A stretch of 64,000 nucleotides of DNA from an uncultured Ruminococcus sp. GTDB lineage: Bacteria > Bacillota > Clostridia > Oscillospirales > Ruminococcaceae. The stretch's first letter is position 1; every line of letters begins with the position of its first letter. The position numbers were made by a program, and so were the translations under genes. Of this stretch, positions 8,700 to 16,275 are shown piece after piece. The notes beneath the pieces are model-generated. The model made no database searches. It saw only the letters and a program-made list of their open reading frames with translations, and was not told the origin of the DNA. The stretch is taken from contig NZ_CAMYUE010000009.1 of the NCBI RefSeq assembly GCF_947301925.1, forward strand, positions 46,902 through 110,901, in the 5' to 3' direction.

Positions 8700-9149
8700 T
8701 CATATACGCCTCAGCATACGGGCGACTTCCTCCACCGAACATTTATAGTCGCCGTCGCCGCTGCGCTTATAGGTGCCTGTATAGATACTTCCGCCAAGAT
8801 ATATGGGCTCCTCGCCCTTTTTTATCCGCGGTACGTTTATGACGATTATCCGCTTGCCCTCGGTCTCAACTATCCTGACGTCCTTATCCGAGAGTATATT
8901 CCTGCTGACGCGGCGTCTGTCGTTGAGCACATCATAGAAGTCGCTGAGGAGCCACTGCGGATCGGGCAGGTCCACGGGGTGCAGGGACTTGTCCTCGTGC
9001 TCCTCCACTCCCAGGAGTATCACTCCCCCGAGAGTATTTGCAAAGGCGGAATAGGTCTCCCACAGGCTTACGGGAAGTCCTCCCGTTGCCTTTTTTGCCT
9101 CTATGCGGTTATTCTCCTTGTACCTCTCTATGTTGGCAAGGTCTATCAT
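8700..9149 (-). CDS. Stand-alone AlbA_2 (Schlafen-like) domain protein
   Basis: 149 residues from the ATG spaced seven bases from GGGAGG; the GTG one codon upstream is too close to the RBS. The chain is almost entirely an AlbA_2/divergent-AAA-4 domain: KENNRIEAKKATGGLPVSLW, the glycine loop FANTLGGVILLGVEEH, and the closing VPRIKKGEEPIYLGGSIYTG segment. Full-length relatives are usually two to three times longer, with a C-terminal winged helix that is missing here. Nucleic-acid binding is the family expectation. Actual role is unknown, and a 3' deletion of a longer ancestor is possible. Confidence 0.75.
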   Translation of the reverse strand: MIDLANIERYKENNRIEAKKATGGLPVSLWETYSAFANTLGGVILLGVEEHEDKSLHPVDLPDPQWLLSDFYDVLNDRRRVSRNILSDKDVRIVETEGKRIIVINVPRIKKGEEPIYLGGSIYTGTYKRSGDGDYKCSVEEVARMLRRI

Positions 9150-9221
9150 CACTGCACCTCCCTGATGTTTGATCCGTAATTACGGTAAAATGACAGCACC
9201 TTCATGTTCAAAGTAAAACTT

Positions 9222-9245
9222 TGCCCCGCCATGAACTGACGGGGC
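9222..9245 (-). terminator. Weak hairpin downstream of tRNA-Arg
   Basis: GCCCCG (9223-9228) pairs with CGGGGC (9240-9245); the minus-strand exit is AAAGTTTT. It lies in the 493-base gap between the AlbA_2 gene and the hydrolase start, which otherwise holds the tandem repeats, the tRNA and a promoter. Confidence 0.4.
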
Positions 9246-9279
9246 ATTTCAGTGTATATGCTTCGATTTGGAAACGCTA

Positions 9280-9360
9280 CCGTAAGCGATGTACAACTAT
9301 CGGCGTTGATAAAAGTGAGCGAGCTTGCAAGCGCCCCCGTGGCAGCCCGCGGGGGCTCCC
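9280..9360 (+). repeat. 81-bp tandem repeat, unit 1
   Basis: Starts CCGTAAGCGATGTACAACTA and ends in a GC-rich hairpin (GCCCCCG / CGGGGGC). It is nearly identical to the unit 114 bases further on. Confidence 0.85.
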
Positions 9361-9393
9361 TGTCGTATAATCTGTATAGACTTAATTACAGCG

Positions 9394-9474
9394 CCGTAAG
9401 CGATGTACAACTATCGGCGTTGATAAGAGTAAGCGAGCTTGCAAGCGCCCCCGTGGCAGCCCGCGGGGGCTCCC
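9394..9474 (+). repeat. 81-bp tandem repeat, unit 2, abutting tRNA-Arg
   Basis: Same sequence as unit 1 with a couple of base changes (AAGAGTAAGCGAG versus AAAAGTGAGCGAG). It ends three bases from the encoded CCA end of the tRNA gene. Confidence 0.85.
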
Positions 9475-9477
9475 CGC

Positions 9478-9552
9478 TGGTACGCCTGACTGGGATCGAA
9501 CCAGCGCACACGGCGTCGGAGGCCGATGCTCTATCCACTGAGCTACAGGCGC
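9478..9552 (-). tRNA. tRNA-Arg (anticodon CCG)
   Basis: On the minus strand the acceptor GCGCCTG pairs with CAGGCGT. The D arm is GCTC..GAGC, the anticodon loop is CTCCGAC giving CCG, and the T arm is GCTGG-TTCGATC-CCAGT. CCA is encoded. It reads CGG codons. Confidence 0.93.
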
Positions 9553-9588
9553 ATAAATAATACTGCTATATAATTATAGCAAAAACTC

Positions 9589-9617
9589 TTGAAATTTGCA
9601 AGCATTTATGATATAAT
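9589..9617 (+). promoter_or_regulatory. Sigma-A promoter of permuted papain-like hydrolase
   Basis: TTGAAA (9589-9594), 17-base spacer, TATAAT (9612-9617). It shows that the coding start must lie downstream. Confidence 0.85.
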
Positions 9618-9645
9618 TATAAAAAATAAATTAGGAGGGAACGTT

Positions 9646-10197
9646 TTGGGGGACTACATTTATCTGATAGTTGCGCAGACAGGTACAAGACCCGCACGAT
9701 TCTTCAAATTTCTTACAAAAAAACCGTATAATCACGTTTCTCTTTCGGGAGATATGGACCTCTCGGAAATGTACAGCTTCTGCCGTACATACCGTCCGTT
9801 TCCTCTCCCTGCAACATTCAACAAGGAGATCGTGGGACAGGGCACTCTGGGACAGTACCAGAACATACCCTGCGAGATATACCGCATAAGCGTCACGCCC
9901 GAACAGAAAGAGGCATATAATAAGATAATCAATCACTTTGCAGTCCATCGAAAGGTATATTCCTACAACCTTCTGGGACTCCTTGCGGTCTACTTCAATA
10001 TCGAGTGGAAGCGCGAGCGCAGCTTCGTCTGTTCACAGTTCGTAGCCTACACCATGGACAAGATAGGCATTCCGCTGGACAAGGCATTCTCGCTGTACAA
10101 GCCGGACGACTTCCGCAGCTTCCCCGGTGCAGACCTTATCTATACAGGGGAGCTCAACACATTCTACTATACCAGACAGTCCAAGCTATACACATAA
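9646..10197 (+). CDS. YiiX-like permuted papain-fold hydrolase
   Basis: 183 residues from a TTG start six bases after AGGAGGG; an upstream in-frame TTG at 9589 is the promoter -35 box and is rejected. His30 (KKPYNHVSLS) precedes the likely nucleophile Cys129 (SFVCSQFVAYTM). His before Cys is the order of circularly permuted NlpC/P60-papain proteins (YiiX/YebB-like), which act as amide or thioester hydrolases on lipid, peptide or cell-wall substrates. No signal peptide is seen, so a cytoplasmic location is likely. The substrate cannot be read. Its 3' end overlaps the convergent small membrane gene by 12 bases. Confidence 0.75.
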   Translation: MGDYIYLIVAQTGTRPARFFKFLTKKPYNHVSLSGDMDLSEMYSFCRTYRPFPLPATFNKEIVGQGTLGQYQNIPCEIYRISVTPEQKEAYNKIINHFAVHRKVYSYNLLGLLAVYFNIEWKRERSFVCSQFVAYTMDKIGIPLDKAFSLYKPDDFRSFPGADLIYTGELNTFYYTRQSKLYT

Positions 10198-10485
10198 TGA
10201 TATGACATAAGCCGCAAGCCTGACCTCGTCGGGCGAAAGCAGGTAGGCTCCGCAGTAGAGCCTGCTGTCAGGGGATATATATGAGAGTCGGAATTCAGCG
10301 CCGTGACCCAGCACCTCCACCGAGGCGGTGCCGTCCTCTATTACCAGCTGCGCAGGGACAATGCTCCTGCCGCTGATACGGCTGCGGGAATTGGCATAGG
10401 AATTTACGAACATCCATGAGCCGAGGCTCAGAAGCAGGTAGATGAAAACTGCTCTGAGAACGGCTTTTTTCTTTTTTCTGCGCAT
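10186..10485 (-). CDS. Small single-pass membrane protein downstream of spoIIP
   Basis: 99 residues with a basic N-terminus (MRRKKKKAVLRA), one hydrophobic helix (about 12-27) and a short extracytoplasmic tail. The start lies just after the spoIIP stop, whose end supplies the RBS (AAAAGGAGC). I do not recognise a family. Position suggests a sporulation-linked accessory to SpoIIP. Confidence 0.6.
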   Translation of the reverse strand: MRRKKKKAVLRAVFIYLLLSLGSWMFVNSYANSRSRISGRSIVPAQLVIEDGTASVEVLGHGAEFRLSYISPDSRLYCGAYLLSPDEVRLAAYVISLCV

Positions 10486-10486
10486 A

Positions 10487-11647
10487 TTAGCTCCTTTTCA
10501 TGCCGCACAGCAGCTCTCCCAGCGACCTGCCGAAGAGCTGGCCTGCGTACTGCACCTGTTCAAGGGTGTTTCCGTGGGAACCCACCTCGATGAGCAGGCT
10601 GCCGTTGGTGAGATCCTGATTGTAGTGCCTGTAGTCGAACAGCACGGGACGGGTAAGCCCCGGAGTATCGGATTCCAGCTTCTGCTGAAGGGTGCAGGCA
10701 AAGTGGAAGTTCTCCATATAATCAGGCATATCCAGCGTACCGTCGTCGCAGCCCGATATTATCATTATCTGAGCCGCCTCACGGCCGTCGGCCTCCGTAA
10801 AGGGCTGATAGGCGAAGCCCTCTCCCGATATGGCGTCCCTGTGGATATCCAGCACCACCTTTATGCTCGGGTACTTCTCCAGTATGGGGACTATGGTCTC
10901 GCGGCTCCGTGCGTATGAGCCGTTATATGAGGGATAGTCGTGTATCTCCGTCATATGTATCACCCCTATGCCCTGAGCCTCCAGCTCCGCCTGAATGGCG
11001 TTGCCCACCATTATCACGTTCTTTGTTTCGTCGGTGGTGCGGTAGTTGAAGGAGCTGTCGTAATGCTCCCGCACATAGGGCTCGAAGCTCTCGGTGGTAT
11101 GGGTATGATACAGCAGCACAAGGGGACCGTCGGCGTCCTCCACGGTAAAATTGGGCAGGCAGCGGCTCTGGGCTATGAGCTCCGAATTGGGGATATCCGT
11201 CCTGTTGTTGACCTGTCCCCCGTTCTCAAGGTCGAAGAAGGCCGTTCCGCTGTAGCGGTCATAGGTGGTGCGGATTATCTCTCCCTCTCCGATATCCCAC
11301 TGAACGGGATAGGGCTTTTCGCCTGCGTCCGCGGCAGTCATGTCAAGGGGCGACGGCAGTCTGAGAAGCTCCCTTGAAGCCGTGCTCTCGTCCTCAACGC
11401 CGTACCCCGAGGAGAGCATGACTCTCTCGTCAATGAGCTCCTCGGGAGCTATCCTGCTCTCCGTGGTCTTGTCCCTTCTGTCTGCGGCTGCACCCACAGT
11501 GCTGCTTATGGATATGCTCATGTCCTTTTTTGCGGAGCTCCCGAAATAAGAAGCTCCCTTTGCGGCTGCCGCCGTCATCACAGGCAGCAGCACGGCAGCC
11601 GTACACACGGCGGCGCCTCTCATTCTTCTGCGTCTGCGGCGCGTCAT
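10487..11647 (-). CDS. spoIIP: Stage II sporulation protein P, septal peptidoglycan hydrolase
   Basis: 386 residues from the ATG after AGGTGAGG; an upstream GTG has no RBS. An Arg-rich start and hydrophobic segment form a membrane anchor. The C-terminal two-thirds is the SpoIIP amidase/endopeptidase domain with LLYHTHTTESF, LDIHRDA and NGSLLIEVGSHGNTLEQ. In spore formers SpoIIP, with SpoIID and SpoIIM, strips septal peptidoglycan during engulfment. Zinc-ligand and catalytic segments look intact, so an active enzyme is expected. It forms a two-gene unit with the small membrane protein that follows. Confidence 0.93.
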   Translation of the reverse strand: MTRRRRRRMRGAAVCTAAVLLPVMTAAAAKGASYFGSSAKKDMSISISSTVGAAADRRDKTTESRIAPEELIDERVMLSSGYGVEDESTASRELLRLPSPLDMTAADAGEKPYPVQWDIGEGEIIRTTYDRYSGTAFFDLENGGQVNNRTDIPNSELIAQSRCLPNFTVEDADGPLVLLYHTHTTESFEPYVREHYDSSFNYRTTDETKNVIMVGNAIQAELEAQGIGVIHMTEIHDYPSYNGSYARSRETIVPILEKYPSIKVVLDIHRDAISGEGFAYQPFTEADGREAAQIMIISGCDDGTLDMPDYMENFHFACTLQQKLESDTPGLTRPVLFDYRHYNQDLTNGSLLIEVGSHGNTLEQVQYAGQLFGRSLGELLCGMKRS

Positions 11648-11755
11648 ATACCTCACCTCACAAGTAATTCCTCTGGTATAAGTATATTACGCAGGTGACG
11701 GAAGTATGTCCGTCCGCAACATTATTGTGGACGTCAGAAAGAAAAATATGCAGAT

Positions 11756-11790
11756 AAAAATCCCCCGACACGCTTAACCGCATCGGGGGA
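11756..11790 (-). terminator. Terminator of the scp-metAA gene cluster
   Basis: TCGGGGGA (11783-11790) pairs with TCCCCCGA (11761-11768), followed on the minus strand by TTTTTATC. Confidence 0.85.
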
Positions 11791-11807
11791 TCGTTTCTTT
11801 ACACTGT

Positions 11808-12503
11808 TTACAGTATCAACGCAGGCTGAAAGCCCAGGGCAAGATCGCTGTAGCCGTTGCCGCTGTTGTAGTCATACTCGGTGTTGATATTGTTCTTTCT
11901 CTTGTATTCCTTGATGAACTGATCGAAGAATTCATCGAAGCTGTCAAAGCCTTCTTCCTCCCAGTACTTGTCATACTTGTGAGCACGGTACTTGTCGAAC
12001 CTGTCGGGGATAGTGCCGTCCCTGTCGTAGTCTGCGATGATCTCGTCCTGATTCTCCGCAAAGTAGACGAAATCGGGCATTACGTCCATAACAATCTTTC
12101 CGTAGTAAACAAAGGCAAGACCTGCTATGAGGGAGAATACGATACCCAGTATAGCGAATACCTTGCCGCCCTTCTTCTTGACAAGGGAGATTATGGAGAA
12201 CAGCAGGCACAGAGGCACTGTGATGATACTCAGCATTGTACAGCAGAGCAGAAGGTTTACCAGAGAGATAACAAACGAGGCGATAGCCAGTCCCGCAGAC
12301 TTTTTCTCCTGGGGCTGATAGCCGTTGTTATAGCCGAAGTTCTGTCCGTTGTTGTAGCCGTAGCCGTTATTGTAGCCGCCGTTGTTATAGCCGTAGCCGT
12401 TGTTATAACCTCCGTTGTTGTAGCCGCCGTTATATCCGCCGTTGTTGGGGTTATAGCCGCCGTTTCCGTAGTTGTTGTAGTTGTTTCCGCCAAGATCATC
12501 CAT
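11808..12503 (-). CDS. DUF4190-like membrane protein with GYNN-repeat tail
   Basis: 231 residues. The first 65 are a low-complexity Gly/Tyr/Asn tract (repeated NNGGYNNGYGYN units). Two hydrophobic helices follow (about 72-100, 108-135) in a DUF4190-like arrangement (AGLAIASFVISLVNLLLCC, GGKVFAILGIVFSLIAGLAF), then an acidic C-terminal domain with many Asp, Glu and Tyr. RBS AAAGGAG precedes the ATG. It closes a long minus-strand gene cluster and is followed by a strong terminator. The tract may vary in length between strains by slippage. Function unknown. Confidence 0.7.
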   Translation of the reverse strand: MDDLGGNNYNNYGNGGYNPNNGGYNGGYNNGGYNNGYGYNNGGYNNGYGYNNGQNFGYNNGYQPQEKKSAGLAIASFVISLVNLLLCCTMLSIITVPLCLLFSIISLVKKKGGKVFAILGIVFSLIAGLAFVYYGKIVMDVMPDFVYFAENQDEIIADYDRDGTIPDRFDKYRAHKYDKYWEEEGFDSFDEFFDQFIKEYKRKNNINTEYDYNSGNGYSDLALGFQPALIL

Positions 12504-12521
12504 GATTTTTACACTCCTTTT

Positions 12522-13469
12522 TTATAAGCTTGTCTGCCAGTTCCAGTTGCGCACCTCAAGCTCGTCGAGGTTATACGGCGTCTTCTGGTACACGCAGTAA
12601 TTGAGCCAGTTCGAGAACATGAGGTTCGCCGTGCATCTCCATGAGAACACGGGCATATTGTCGGGGTTGTCCCCGGGGAAATAATTGTAGGGTATCTGTA
12701 TGTCGATGCCCTTTGCCACATCGCGGCGGTACTCGTTGGCGATGGTCTCCCTGTCATACTCGGAATGACCCGTGATGAAGTACTGTCTGCCGTTCTTGTT
12801 GGCGACTATATGGACTCCCGCTATATCCGACGAGGTGAGTATCTCCAGCTGAGGTATACGCTCGATATCCGCCCTGCGCACCTCGGTGTTCCTTGAATGG
12901 GGCACATAGAAGATATCGTCAAAGCCTCTCAGCAGCTGACAGTTGCTAACCTCAGCCCTGTGGGGGAAAATGCCGAACATCTTGTGATCCAGAGTATACT
13001 TCGGTATGCCGTAGTGATAGTAGAGACCTGCCTGTGCCGCCCAGCATATATACAGAGTGGAGAAAACGTGAGTCTTTGACCACTCCATTATGCTGCATAT
13101 CTCCTTCCAGTAGTCCACCTCCTCGAAGTCCAGCAGCTCCACGGGAGCACCCGTGATTATCATGCCGTCATAGCGGTAATCCGCTATCTCGTCGAAGGTC
13201 TTGTAGAAGGCGTCAAGGTGGCTGCTTGAGGTGTTCCTGGAAACATGGGAGGCCATCTGTAAAAGCTCCACGTCCACCTGTAACGGGGTATTGCTGAGGA
13301 GCCTCATGAGCTGGCTCTCGGTCTCTATCTTCTTGGGCATAATATTGAGTATTATCACCTTCAGGGGACGGATATCCTGATGCTCCGCCCTTTCCCTGGA
13401 CATGACGAAGATGTTTTCCTCTCCCAGCGTTTTGAATGCAGGGAGTTCAGATGAGATCCTTATAGGCAC
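12522..13469 (-). CDS. metAA: Homoserine O-acetyltransferase (MetA fold)
   Basis: 315 residues from a GTG start after AAAGGATAG. It activates homoserine for methionine synthesis. The catalytic Cys142 is in [20 protein letters not shown], and the partner His is in FITGHSEYD. Position 111 is Glu ([16 protein letters not shown]). In this family Glu111 marks acetyl-CoA users and Gly marks succinyl-CoA users, so acetyl transfer is predicted despite the common name homoserine O-succinyltransferase. It sits seven bases after the GNAT-like gene within the rluB cluster. Confidence 0.93.
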   Translation of the reverse strand: MPIRISSELPAFKTLGEENIFVMSRERAEHQDIRPLKVIILNIMPKKIETESQLMRLLSNTPLQVDVELLQMASHVSRNTSSSHLDAFYKTFDEIADYRYDGMIITGAPVELLDFEEVDYWKEICSIMEWSKTHVFSTLYICWAAQAGLYYHYGIPKYTLDHKMFGIFPHRAEVSNCQLLRGFDDIFYVPHSRNTEVRRADIERIPQLEILTSSDIAGVHIVANKNGRQYFITGHSEYDRETIANEYRRDVAKGIDIQIPYNYFPGDNPDNMPVFSWRCTANLMFSNWLNYCVYQKTPYNLDELEVRNWNWQTSL

Positions 13470-13476
13470 TCAATAT

Positions 13477-13869
13477 CTATCCTTTCATATTATCTTTCTT
13501 GCTTTTGCAGCTCTGGCAGCCGTTCATGAAACTTTCAAGGTCGGCGCACTGTCTGCTGTCGCCCTTCAGGAAGCCGAGCCTTTTCAGGGCGTCGTATTTA
13601 CTGCTGTCCTCCGGCTGGAAGAGCATATGGTTTATTCCCTTCAGCACGCTTTTCAGCATGACAGAACGCACCAGACCGTCACAGAGCATGATATCTCCGC
13701 CGTCGTCATAGTCATAGACCAGAGTACGCTCTGTACCGTAGGAATATGCTATGTATCCGATGACCTCTCCCCTGTCAAGGGCTTCGGTTATATGGAGCTC
13801 TGCACTGCCTGCGGCCTCTGCAAGCTTCTCATAGCCGACGGTATCGAATCTTTCCTGTATCTCCAGCAT
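13477..13869 (-). CDS. GNAT-like small protein of unknown function
   Basis: 130 residues. The pattern GEVIGYIAYSYGTERTLVYDYDD, then a helix VRSVMLKSVLKGINHMLF and KYDALKRLGFLKGD, resembles a reduced GNAT acetyltransferase fold, but a clear acetyl-CoA loop is not visible. The C-terminus is Cys-rich (CQSCKSKKDN). The start lies one base after the rluB stop, whose last codons supply AAGGAG. Cotranscribed with rluB and metAA. Assignment tentative. Confidence 0.55.
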   Translation of the reverse strand: MLEIQERFDTVGYEKLAEAAGSAELHITEALDRGEVIGYIAYSYGTERTLVYDYDDGGDIMLCDGLVRSVMLKSVLKGINHMLFQPEDSSKYDALKRLGFLKGDSRQCADLESFMNGCQSCKSKKDNMKG

Positions 13870-13870
13870 C

Positions 13871-14602
13871 TTATTTCTCCTTGCCGATAGCGTTTCTTAT
13901 GGCGCGGAGCTCGTCTGCTGTAAGGTCGCGGTAAGCGCCGGGCTTCAGCATACCCAGCTTCAGGGGACCTATGCTTATGCGGCGGAGCCTTGCCACTTCA
14001 AGGCCTACAGCCTCGCACATCTTTCTGATCTGGCGGTTCCTGCCCTCCTTGATGGTAATGAGGAGCACTACTCTGCCCTCTGCCTTGTCCTTTACCACCA
14101 CATTTGCAGGTAGAGTCTTTTTGCCGTCGATCTCCACGCCCTCGGCCAGCTTCACCAGCTGATCGTCGCTGATGTCGGGGCGAACCGTTACGCGGTAGGT
14201 CTTGGAGATATGCCTGCTGGGGTGCATTATGCTGTTTGCGAATTCGCCGTCGTTGGTGAAGAGCAGCAGTCCCTCGGAGTTCCTGTCAAGGCGTCCCACG
14301 GGGTATACCCTCTCCTCAACGTCCGTGAGGAGATCCATGACGCAGCGCCTGTCCAGCTCGTCTGAGACTGTGGTGACGTAGCCTCTGGGCTTGTTCATCA
14401 TGAGATATACGAAGCTGCGCTTCTTCGGCATATATATCCTTTCGCCGTCAATGGTGATTATGTCCTTGAAGCCGCACTTGTCGCCCAGTCTGACGGGGTG
14501 GCCGTTAAGCTTTACCCTGCCCTGTGATATGAGCTCCTCGGCTTTTCGTCTGGAGCATACGCCGCTGTCGGCGATCATTTTCTGAATCCTTATTTTTTCC
14601 AA
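13871..14602 (-). CDS. rluB: rRNA pseudouridine synthase, RsuA/RluB family
   Basis: 243 residues from a TTG start (AGGATAACT before it). The N-terminal S4 RNA-binding domain (RIQKMIADSGVCSRRKAEEL) is followed by the catalytic domain with the active Asp in VYPVGRLDRNSEGLLLFTND. The C-terminus has EGRNRQIRKMCEAVG. It isomerises a uridine in rRNA; in RluB proteins this is in 23S rRNA near the peptidyl transferase centre. Location next to scpAB and a dac gene matches the conserved Firmicute neighbourhood of rluB. Confidence 0.93.
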   Translation of the reverse strand: MEKIRIQKMIADSGVCSRRKAEELISQGRVKLNGHPVRLGDKCGFKDIITIDGERIYMPKKRSFVYLMMNKPRGYVTTVSDELDRRCVMDLLTDVEERVYPVGRLDRNSEGLLLFTNDGEFANSIMHPSRHISKTYRVTVRPDISDDQLVKLAEGVEIDGKKTLPANVVVKDKAEGRVVLLITIKEGRNRQIRKMCEAVGLEVARLRRISIGPLKLGMLKPGAYRDLTADELRAIRNAIGKEK

Positions 14603-14609
14603 AGTTATC

Positions 14610-15767
14610 CTATCCTTTATGGGAGAAAATACTCCCGATCTTATGCTTTATTCTCTCAATGAGGCTCTTTTCCTGCTTTTTTCTGCCGTCTGAATAAACC
14701 TTATCCTCGGCTGCAACGAGAGGTACTCTCTCTGTTTCCCGTCCGCGGAAATAAACCGCCAGCTCGCCTATCTGCTCCCCCGTTCTCACGGGAGCGTACA
14801 CAAAGGGCGGAGCCAGCACCGCAAAGGAGAAGTCCCTGTCGCTCCCCGACACTGTAGTCACGGAGATACTGTCCCTTTCGGGCATGAGCCTCAGCTTGCC
14901 GTCAACTGCGCCCACTATACCGGCAGTGATATCCCCCGGGAGCTTCACCTCCCGCAGGGCTGCCTCACGGAAGCACCAGTCATACAGCGCCATATGATCG
15001 TCCCAGTCGTTCCTGTCGTTAAGGGTGACGCAGATGAGGTCCTTGCCGTCCCTTTCGCAGGCCGATACCAGACAGCGCCCCGCCTCGTCGGTAAAACCTG
15101 TCTTTACGCCGTATACCCCATCGTACATACCCAGCAGCTTATTGGTGTTCTTCAGCTGCCTTTCACAGGGCGGATCGCCGAAGCTGACCTTCATGCTGCT
15201 CTGTGAGCATATACTGCGGAATATGTCGTTGCTCAGAGCCTCCCTTGCCAGCAGAGCCATATCCCCTGCCGAGGAGCCGTGTCCCTCGCCCTCAAGTCCT
15301 GAGGGAGTGACGAAATATGTCCTTGACAGTCCCATATCACGGGCGCGGCTGTTCATCAGCTCCGCAAAGGCATCGAGGCTCCCTGCTATCCTTACGGCAG
15401 CAGCATTGGCGGCGTCGTTGCCCGAGGGCAGCAGCATACCGCAGCACAGGGCGTACTTTGTGACTGTATCGCCCTCCCGGAGCCCCATGGAGGAGCCCTC
15501 CACCTTTACAGCCTCACTGTCAACGGTGAATTCGTCGTACAGGCCGCCGCTCTCGATACAGAGCAGAGCCGTCATGATCTTGGTGGTGCTTGCCATAGGG
15601 AGCTTCTCCCCTGCATTCAGCGCATAGAGGGTCTCTCCCGTATCGGCGGATATTACCGCAGCCGCCTTCGCGGATATCTCAGGCCTTTCGGCGCAGTATC
15701 CCGCAGCGGCGCGGACGCAGAGGGCAGTTACGGAAACTGCCGCAGTTATTGAAACGAGCCATTTCAT
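14610..15767 (-). CDS. dacF: D-alanyl-D-alanine carboxypeptidase (DacF/DacB type)
   Basis: 385 residues from the ATG seven bases after GGAGG; a GTG two codons upstream is too close. A signal peptide covers about 1-26. The three penicillin-binding motifs are present: STTK (ASTTKIMTALLCIESGG), SGN (LLPSGNDAANAAA) and KTG (YGVKTGFTDEAGRCLV). A C-terminal beta domain and an amphipathic Lys-rich tail (KKQEKSLIERIKHKIGSIF) for membrane association follow. It trims the terminal D-Ala from peptidoglycan stem peptides. The scp/ytfJ neighbourhood suggests a role in spore cortex or sporulation wall, as for DacF/DacB. Confidence 0.9.
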   Translation of the reverse strand: MKWLVSITAAVSVTALCVRAAAGYCAERPEISAKAAAVISADTGETLYALNAGEKLPMASTTKIMTALLCIESGGLYDEFTVDSEAVKVEGSSMGLREGDTVTKYALCCGMLLPSGNDAANAAAVRIAGSLDAFAELMNSRARDMGLSRTYFVTPSGLEGEGHGSSAGDMALLAREALSNDIFRSICSQSSMKVSFGDPPCERQLKNTNKLLGMYDGVYGVKTGFTDEAGRCLVSACERDGKDLICVTLNDRNDWDDHMALYDWCFREAALREVKLPGDITAGIVGAVDGKLRLMPERDSISVTTVSGSDRDFSFAVLAPPFVYAPVRTGEQIGELAVYFRGRETERVPLVAAEDKVYSDGRKKQEKSLIERIKHKIGSIFSHKG

Positions 15768-15827
15768 AGGCACACCTCCGCATATTATGATATACTGAAG
15801 GTTATGCCGCTGAATATGATTTTATTC

Positions 15828-16265
15828 TCAGTTCAGGGGAACAGATTCGTCTGTGATGCCGCCTGCTGCGGTATCCTCGGAGCTGCCGCCCTTCTTCTTG
15901 CTGATGAAGCCGCTTACCTTGTCGATGATGCCTGGCATCTTCTCGATAGCAGCGCTGATGGGGTCGCTTGCGCCCTCCATTGTCACCATCTTTGCGGAGC
16001 CGTCGGGTGAGATAACGAGGAAGCCCTCGGGCTTGATGGAAACGCCTGCTCCCGCGCCGCCTCCGAAGAGGTCCTTGTCGTACTTCGAGGGCAGATCCGA
16101 ACCGCCCGACGCAAAGCCGTAGCTAACCTTGGATACGGGGATTATGGTAGTACCGTCGGGGAGCTTGATAGGCTCGCCGATAATGGCGTTAACGTCTGCC
16201 ATCTCCTTGATCTTTTCGATGGAAATACCTAAAAGCTCGCTTACAGGTGTATTGTTTGCACTCAT
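15828..16265 (-). CDS. ytfJ: YtfJ/GerW family sporulation protein
   Basis: 145 residues. Matches the YtfJ (GerW) family: GEPIKLPDGTTIIPVSKVSY, then FASGGSDLP and the Gly-rich GGGAGAGVSIKPEGFLVI segment, then a C-terminal tail with a Lys-rich hydrophobic helix. GerW of Bacillus is made in sporulation and needed for normal germination. It follows the DUF2953 gene directly, as ytfJ follows ytfI in Bacillus. Confidence 0.9.
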   Translation of the reverse strand: MSANNTPVSELLGISIEKIKEMADVNAIIGEPIKLPDGTTIIPVSKVSYGFASGGSDLPSKYDKDLFGGGAGAGVSIKPEGFLVISPDGSAKMVTMEGASDPISAAIEKMPGIIDKVSGFISKKKGGSSEDTAAGGITDESVPLN

Positions 16266-16275
16266 ATTTTATACC

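Noticed and set aside
9280..9474. CRISPR array
   Set aside because: Only two long repeat units with one 33-base spacing and no cas genes nearby.
9252..9560. 102-codon open frame on the plus strand across the tandem repeats and the tRNA gene
   Set aside because: It reads through a tRNA gene on the opposite strand. Its protein is just the repeat translated twice, and it has no RBS.
9589..9645. Upstream TTG start for the papain-like hydrolase
   Set aside because: That TTG is the -35 box of a consensus promoter. The TTG at 9646 has AGGAGGG at proper spacing.
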